Assembly: GCA_023252095.1 (NCBI GenBank)
Contig: JAHEXN010000154.1
Location: 1-8,175, forward strand
DNA length: 8,175 bases
Direction of reading: 5' to 3'
DNA from: Actinomycetes bacterium
Lineage (GTDB): Bacteria; Actinomycetota; Actinomycetes; Propionibacteriales; Nocardioidaceae
Shown here: piece by piece, positions 5,742 through 8,175 of the stretch
Numbering within the stretch: position 1 is the first letter of the stretch
Layout of the letters: each line of letters starts with the position of its first letter
Made by a program: the position numbers and the translations under genes
The notes under the pieces: generated by a model
Database searches by the model: none
What the model saw: the letters and a program-made list of their open reading frames with translations, nothing else
What the model was told of the DNA's origin: nothing

Positions 5742-6969
5742 GGTCTCGTCCCTCTCGATGGTGTGACGTGGTCCCCGCGAGCACGCGATCAGCGAGCTCG
5801 CGGACGACTCCGTCGCCGCCATGGCGTCGGAGCACGATGTGGGCCGCGTGGAGCGCGGCGGGATGGGCGTCGGCGACCGCGACCGGGAAGCCCACGAGGC
5901 GCAGGCAGCCGATGTCGTTGACGTCGTTGCCCAGGTAGGCGATGTCGGTCAGGGCGATGCCGCGCTTCGCGGCCCAGGCGCGCAGCGCGGTCGGCTTGTC
6001 GTCGCAGCCGTGGATGACCTCGACACCGAGCTTGGCCGCGCGTGCCGCGACGACGCCGTTGGTCTCGGTCGAGAGGATCAGCATCTCGATGCCGGCCTTC
6101 TTGAGCATCGAGACGCCCATGCCGTCGGACCGGTTGACCGTGACCGACTCGACCCCGTTCTCGTCGACCGTGACGCGGTCGCTCGTGTGCACGCCGTCGA
6201 AGTCGGTCACGACCGCCTTGACGCGCAAGGGGGTGGGCCGGCTGGCCTCGCGGTGGGCGAGGGCGAGCTCGGCGAGGGAGAAGTCGTCGGTCGTGTCGAT
6301 CTCGAGGGCGTCGGCGGGCTCGACCTCGACCATCTCGAGACGTCCGAAGAAGCGGTGGCCGTGCTCGAGGAAGCCGCGGGTCCGCATCGCGTAGAACGCG
6401 CCCGTCTCGACGAACTCGGCCGGGCGGTCCTGGCGGCGCAGGCGCATCGACGAGTCGTGGTTGATCCCGACGGGTCCGTCAGGTCCCGTGGTCCACAGGT
6501 GCGCGTGGCTCGCCGCGACGCTGAACGCGACGTCGGCGACGTCGTCGTGCACCAGCGAGATGGCGCGGTCGACGTCGGCCGGCTCGATGAACGGGCTCGT
6601 CGCCTGCACGAAGACCGTGACCTCGGGGACCGATCCATAGCTGCCGAGCTCGTCGAGGACGTGCCTCAGCGCCGACTCGGACGTGGCGGAGTCGCCGGCC
6701 AGCCGGCGGGGACGGTCGATCACGAGGGCGCCGTAGCCGCGGGCGGCGTCGGCGATCTCCTCGTCCTCCGTCGAGACGATCACGGCATTGATGCTCCGCA
6801 CCTCGCGCAGGGTGCGGACCGCGCGACCGATCAGCGGCTCGCCGCCGAGCTCGCGCAGGTTCTTGCGGGGGACGCCCTTCGACCCGCCGCGGGCGGGGAT
6901 CACGGCGACCACGCCGCGTGCCGTCGGCACGGGCGTCGCCGGTTCCGGCGCAGGGGCCACATGGGTCAT
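5734..6969 (-). CDS. neuA: CMP-nonulosonate synthetase (NeuA) fused to a KdsC-type HAD phosphatase
   Basis: The 411-residue protein has two complete domains. Residues 18-240 are a cytidylyltransferase: VVAVIPARGGSKGVPRKN (20-37) is the CTP-binding loop, QATSPF (122-127) and EFVETGAFYA (185-194) follow, and LEIDTTDD (222-229) has the metal-binding aspartates (Asp225 and Asp228 by position). Residues 249-397 are a KdsC-like HAD phosphatase: TDFDGVHTSD (255-264) supplies nucleophile Asp256 and general acid Asp258, LILST (297-301) is motif II, Lys325 motif III and GNDVND (347-352) motif IV. All HAD motifs look intact, so both activities are expected: removing a 9-phosphate and forming the CMP-sugar. 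Animal CMAS carries a related C-terminal domain. A Pro/Ala-rich 17-residue tail precedes the first strand. ATG 6969 follows a TAGCGT -10 box by seven bases; the in-frame GTG at 7014 lies upstream of that box and is rejected. First gene of the operon. Confidence 0.9.
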   Translation of the reverse strand: MTHVAPAPEPATPVPTARGVVAVIPARGGSKGVPRKNLRELGGEPLIGRAVRTLREVRSINAVIVSTEDEEIADAARGYGALVIDRPRRLAGDSATSESALRHVLDELGSYGSVPEVTVFVQATSPFIEPADVDRAISLVHDDVADVAFSVAASHAHLWTTGPDGPVGINHDSSMRLRRQDRPAEFVETGAFYAMRTRGFLEHGHRFFGRLEMVEVEPADALEIDTTDDFSLAELALAHREASRPTPLRVKAVVTDFDGVHTSDRVTVDENGVESVTVNRSDGMGVSMLKKAGIEMLILSTETNGVVAARAAKLGVEVIHGCDDKPTALRAWAAKRGIALTDIAYLGNDVNDIGCLRLVGFPVAVADAHPAALHAAHIVLRRHGGDGVVRELADRVLAGTTSHHREGRDHG

Positions 6970-6976
6970 GTGGCGG

Positions 6977-6982
6977 ACGCTA
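6977..6982 (-). promoter_or_regulatory. -10 box (TAGCGT) for leaderless transcription of the neuA-neuB-transferase operon
   Basis: On the minus strand TAGCGT is followed by seven bases (CCGCCAC) and the ATG at 6969, placing the predicted transcription start at or beside the start codon, with no Shine-Dalgarno. The identical hexamer with the same spacing precedes the divergent transferase at 7174. A weak -35-like TTCACC lies about 20 bases upstream, too far for a standard spacer. Confidence 0.55.
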
Positions 6983-7001
6983 GGCAGCGCCGACGTCCGG
7001 G

Positions 7002-7123
7002 CGGTGAACGACACGACAACCCGCGGCCAACGGGCCCATGGACTCCGTAAATCCCTGCAAGCGCGGGCGGATCGGCGAGGTCGGCGGCGTGTCGACCGGC
7101 GTTGGTCGAACGTTCGGTGAACG
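7002..7123. repeat. Pair of 9-bp direct repeats (CGGTGAACG) in the divergent control region
   Basis: CGGTGAACG occurs at 7002-7010 and again at 7115-7123, 113 bases apart. The first copy lies about 20-28 bases upstream of the operon's -10 box; the second lies about 38-46 bases upstream of the -10 box of the plus-strand transferase. One copy per promoter would suit a shared regulator, but nine bases can recur by chance in GC-rich DNA. Confidence 0.3.
7092..7123. promoter_or_regulatory. Cluster of overlapping inverted repeats, candidate operator
   Basis: Three perfect inverted repeats overlap here. TCGACC-N6-GGTCGA occupies 7092-7109, the 10-bp palindrome CGAACGTTCG occupies 7107-7116, and CGTTC-N3-GAACG occupies 7111-7123. 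The cluster ends 37 bases before the TAGCGT -10 box of the plus-strand transferase and about 110 bases upstream of the operon promoter. The position suits an activator or repressor site acting on one or both divergent units. It is not the actinobacterial LexA box, which needs four bases between TCGAAC and GTTCGA. The rest of the 204-bp gap shows no convincing gene. Confidence 0.4.
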
Positions 7124-7160
7124 GTGTGCGGCGGCGCGGCGACTCCGGACGATCCGGCCG

Positions 7161-7166
7161 TAGCGT
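7161..7166 (+). promoter_or_regulatory. -10 box (TAGCGT) for leaderless transcription of the divergent transferase
   Basis: TAGCGT is followed by seven bases (GGGTCGG) and the ATG at 7174. Hexamer and spacing are the same as for the divergent operon, suggesting matched expression of the two units. No Shine-Dalgarno at a usual distance and no clear -35 are seen. Confidence 0.55.
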
Positions 7167-7173
7167 GGGTCGG

Positions 7174-8175
7174 ATGAGGCCCCCGCGCGCGCTGCTGATC
7201 GCCGCCTACGACTCCCAGCTCAAGTGGTGCTCACCGCTGCGTACCGAGCTGGCGGAGCGTGGGTTCGTCTGCGAGGCGGTCGCCCCGTCCGACCTCAAGT
7301 CGGCCCTCTCGGAGTCCCAGATCGCCGATGCCGGGTTCGACCGCGTCGATCTTCGCCCCTGGGACCGCATCGTCACCGACGCCGCAGCGAGCGACGTCGT
7401 GGTGGTGGCGCTCGCGGGCCCCATCGTGCAGCGGCTGTGCCACGACCTGGCCGCCCACCTGGAGGAGACGGGCGAGGTCGGACCGGTCCTGGTGTCGGGC
7501 TGGGTCGGCATCATCATCGAGAAGATCACGGCCGGGTACCTCGATCGGGCGTGCACCGACGTCGTCGCGGTCAACTCGGGGGCCGACCTGGCCCACTTCG
7601 CCGAGGTGGGGGAGGCGATCGGCATTGGCTCGGACAACCTCGTCCTGACAGGGCTGCCCTTCCTGTCGCGTCGCCCCGCCGCGCCGCGGGCGCAGCGGCC
7701 GCCGCGTACCGTGCTCTGGGCCGACCAGCCGACGGTGCCGGCGGCGCCGCGCGAGCGGCGCCACGTCTACGACCGCCTGATCGCGTACGCGGAGGAGCAC
7801 CCGGACCGCACGGTTCTGCTCAAGCCCCGCCACCGGCCGGGCGAGGACACGTTCCACCGCATGAAGCACCACCCCGAGGACGTCCTCGAGGGCGTGCCGA
7901 CGCCGGACAACTTCGCGATCGTCTACGACCCGATCACCCAGCTGCTCGAGGACACCGACCTGCTGCTGACGGTCTCGTCGACGGCGTGCCTGGAGGCGCT
8001 CGACCGCGGTCTCGACGTCGCGCTCGTGGCCGATCTCGGGATCCACGAGCGCTACGGCAACCACGTGTTCCTCGACAGCGGTCTGCTCCGCACGTTCGAG
8101 CAGGTCGGCACCGACGACATCGGCACGATGTCCGACAGCTTCCGCCGCAGCTACTTCGAGGGCCGCGACAGGCCC
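7174..8175 (+). CDS. Putative glycosyltransferase, DUF6716-like paralogue, cut by the right window edge
   Basis: An uninterrupted frame runs from ATG 7174 to the window end, giving 334 residues with no stop, so the C-terminus is missing. The protein is a diverged relative of the one at 3523-4851. It shares, in order, ALLIAAYDSQLKWCSPL (6-22), VLVSGWVGI (105-113), GLPFLS (160-165), VLLKPRH (214-220), HHPEDVLE (232-239), LTVSSTACLEAL (265-276), VADLG (285-289) and LDSGLL (300-305). The layout is that of a two-domain GT-B enzyme, cytoplasmic, with no signal peptide or membrane helix in the visible part. The paired HP and SS motifs are about 35 residues apart, as in the paralogue. It faces away from the nonulosonate operon across a short shared control region with the same -10 motif, which suggests it acts on the same CMP-sugar or the same acceptor. 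Neither donor nor acceptor is shown by the sequence. Confidence 0.82.
   Translation, partial: MRPPRALLIAAYDSQLKWCSPLRTELAERGFVCEAVAPSDLKSALSESQIADAGFDRVDLRPWDRIVTDAAASDVVVVALAGPIVQRLCHDLAAHLEETGEVGPVLVSGWVGIIIEKITAGYLDRACTDVVAVNSGADLAHFAEVGEAIGIGSDNLVLTGLPFLSRRPAAPRAQRPPRTVLWADQPTVPAAPRERRHVYDRLIAYAEEHPDRTVLLKPRHRPGEDTFHRMKHHPEDVLEGVPTPDNFAIVYDPITQLLEDTDLLLTVSSTACLEALDRGLDVALVADLGIHERYGNHVFLDSGLLRTFEQVGTDDIGTMSDSFRRSYFEGRDRP

Noticed and set aside
5742..5822. N-terminal extension of NeuB starting from base 5822
   Set aside because: It would overlap the HAD domain coding region by about 90 bases and adds a non-conserved segment; ATG 5741 has an 8-base overlap and a ribosome site, and gives the usual distance to GEIGINHNG.
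4845..5921. Long plus-strand frame opposite neuB (358 codons)
   Set aside because: Translation is rich in Arg, Asp, Gly and His with no recognisable fold; the minus strand encodes clear NeuB motifs. It is a GC-rich shadow frame.
6970..7014. N-terminal extension of NeuA-HAD starting from GTG 7014
   Set aside because: That start lies upstream of the TAGCGT -10 box, which directs leaderless expression from ATG 6969, and the extension adds nothing resembling the family.
5821..7050. Long plus-strand frame opposite the NeuA-HAD gene (409 codons)
   Set aside because: Same shadow effect; low-complexity composition, while the minus strand has all NeuA and HAD motifs.
7106..7117. Possible LexA/SOS box (TCGAACGTTCGG)
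   Set aside because: The actinobacterial SOS box needs a four-base spacer between TCGAAC and GTTCGA; here the half sites abut and the last base mismatches.
7038..7163. A 41-codon plus-strand frame in the divergent control region, starting at ATG 7038
   Set aside because: No ribosome site or -10 box at the right distance, Arg/Gly-rich composition typical of random high-GC frames, and it runs through the palindromes and ends inside the -10 box of the next gene.
7231..8064. Minus-strand frame of 277 codons opposite the second transferase
   Set aside because: The plus strand carries an open frame to the window edge with motifs shared with the paralogue; the minus-strand product is Arg/Asp/Val-rich without recognisable domains.
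1..8175. Search by eye for tRNA, rRNA, CRISPR arrays, transposases, insertion sequence ends and phage attachment sites
   Set aside because: None seen; gene spacing, codon use and overlaps look like resident chromosomal genes.

Overview
The window comes from a high-GC actinobacterium. Codons are strongly biased to G/C at third positions, GTG starts occur, and TAnnnT-type -10 boxes sit 6-7 bases before several start codons with no Shine-Dalgarno sequence between. The truncated first gene closely resembles the mycobacterial-type cystathionine beta-synthase. A Nocardioidaceae-like (Propionibacteriales) source is plausible, but the sequence alone does not settle it.

Layout. (1) Bases 1-269, minus strand: N-terminal part of a PLP-dependent cystathionine beta-synthase. 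(2) 294-1508, minus: a roughly 12-TM MOP-superfamily (Wzx-like) polysaccharide flippase. (3) 1509-1546: a 38-bp gap holding two back-to-back -10 boxes, each placed for leaderless transcription. (4) 1547-3268, plus: a large polytopic membrane protein with a GT-C-like layout and an extracytoplasmic domain. (5) 3314-3487, plus: a 57-residue exported or membrane-anchored small protein with its own promoter and ribosome site. (6) 3493-3520: a perfect hairpin that can serve as terminator for both converging units. (7) 6969 down to 3523, minus: a tightly overlapping three-gene operon. It encodes CMP-nonulosonate synthetase fused to a KdsC-type HAD phosphatase, then a NeuB-type nonulosonate synthase, then a DUF6716-like putative glycosyltransferase. 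(8) 6970-7173: a divergent control region with two leaderless-type promoters and clustered inverted repeats. (9) 7174 to the right edge, plus: a second, diverged member of the same glycosyltransferase family, cut by the window end.

How the genes may work together. NeuB-type condensation of a six-carbon sugar (or its phosphate) with phosphoenolpyruvate gives a nine-carbon 2-keto-3-deoxy acid. The HAD domain could remove a 9-phosphate, and the NeuA domain would activate the acid as a CMP-sugar. The two related transferases flanking these genes are the obvious candidates to use that CMP-sugar. The flippase and GT-C-like protein suggest export of a surface polymer. Actinomycete walls are known to contain Kdn- and sialic-acid-like 'teichulosonic acids', so this may be a minimal locus for such a polymer. 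The exact sugar and linkages cannot be read from the sequence.

The most notable points are the unstudied transferase pair around a nonulosonate core, the absence of a C-terminal SAF (antifreeze-like) domain in the synthase, the synthetase-phosphatase fusion, the small exported protein, and the recurring leaderless promoter motif.
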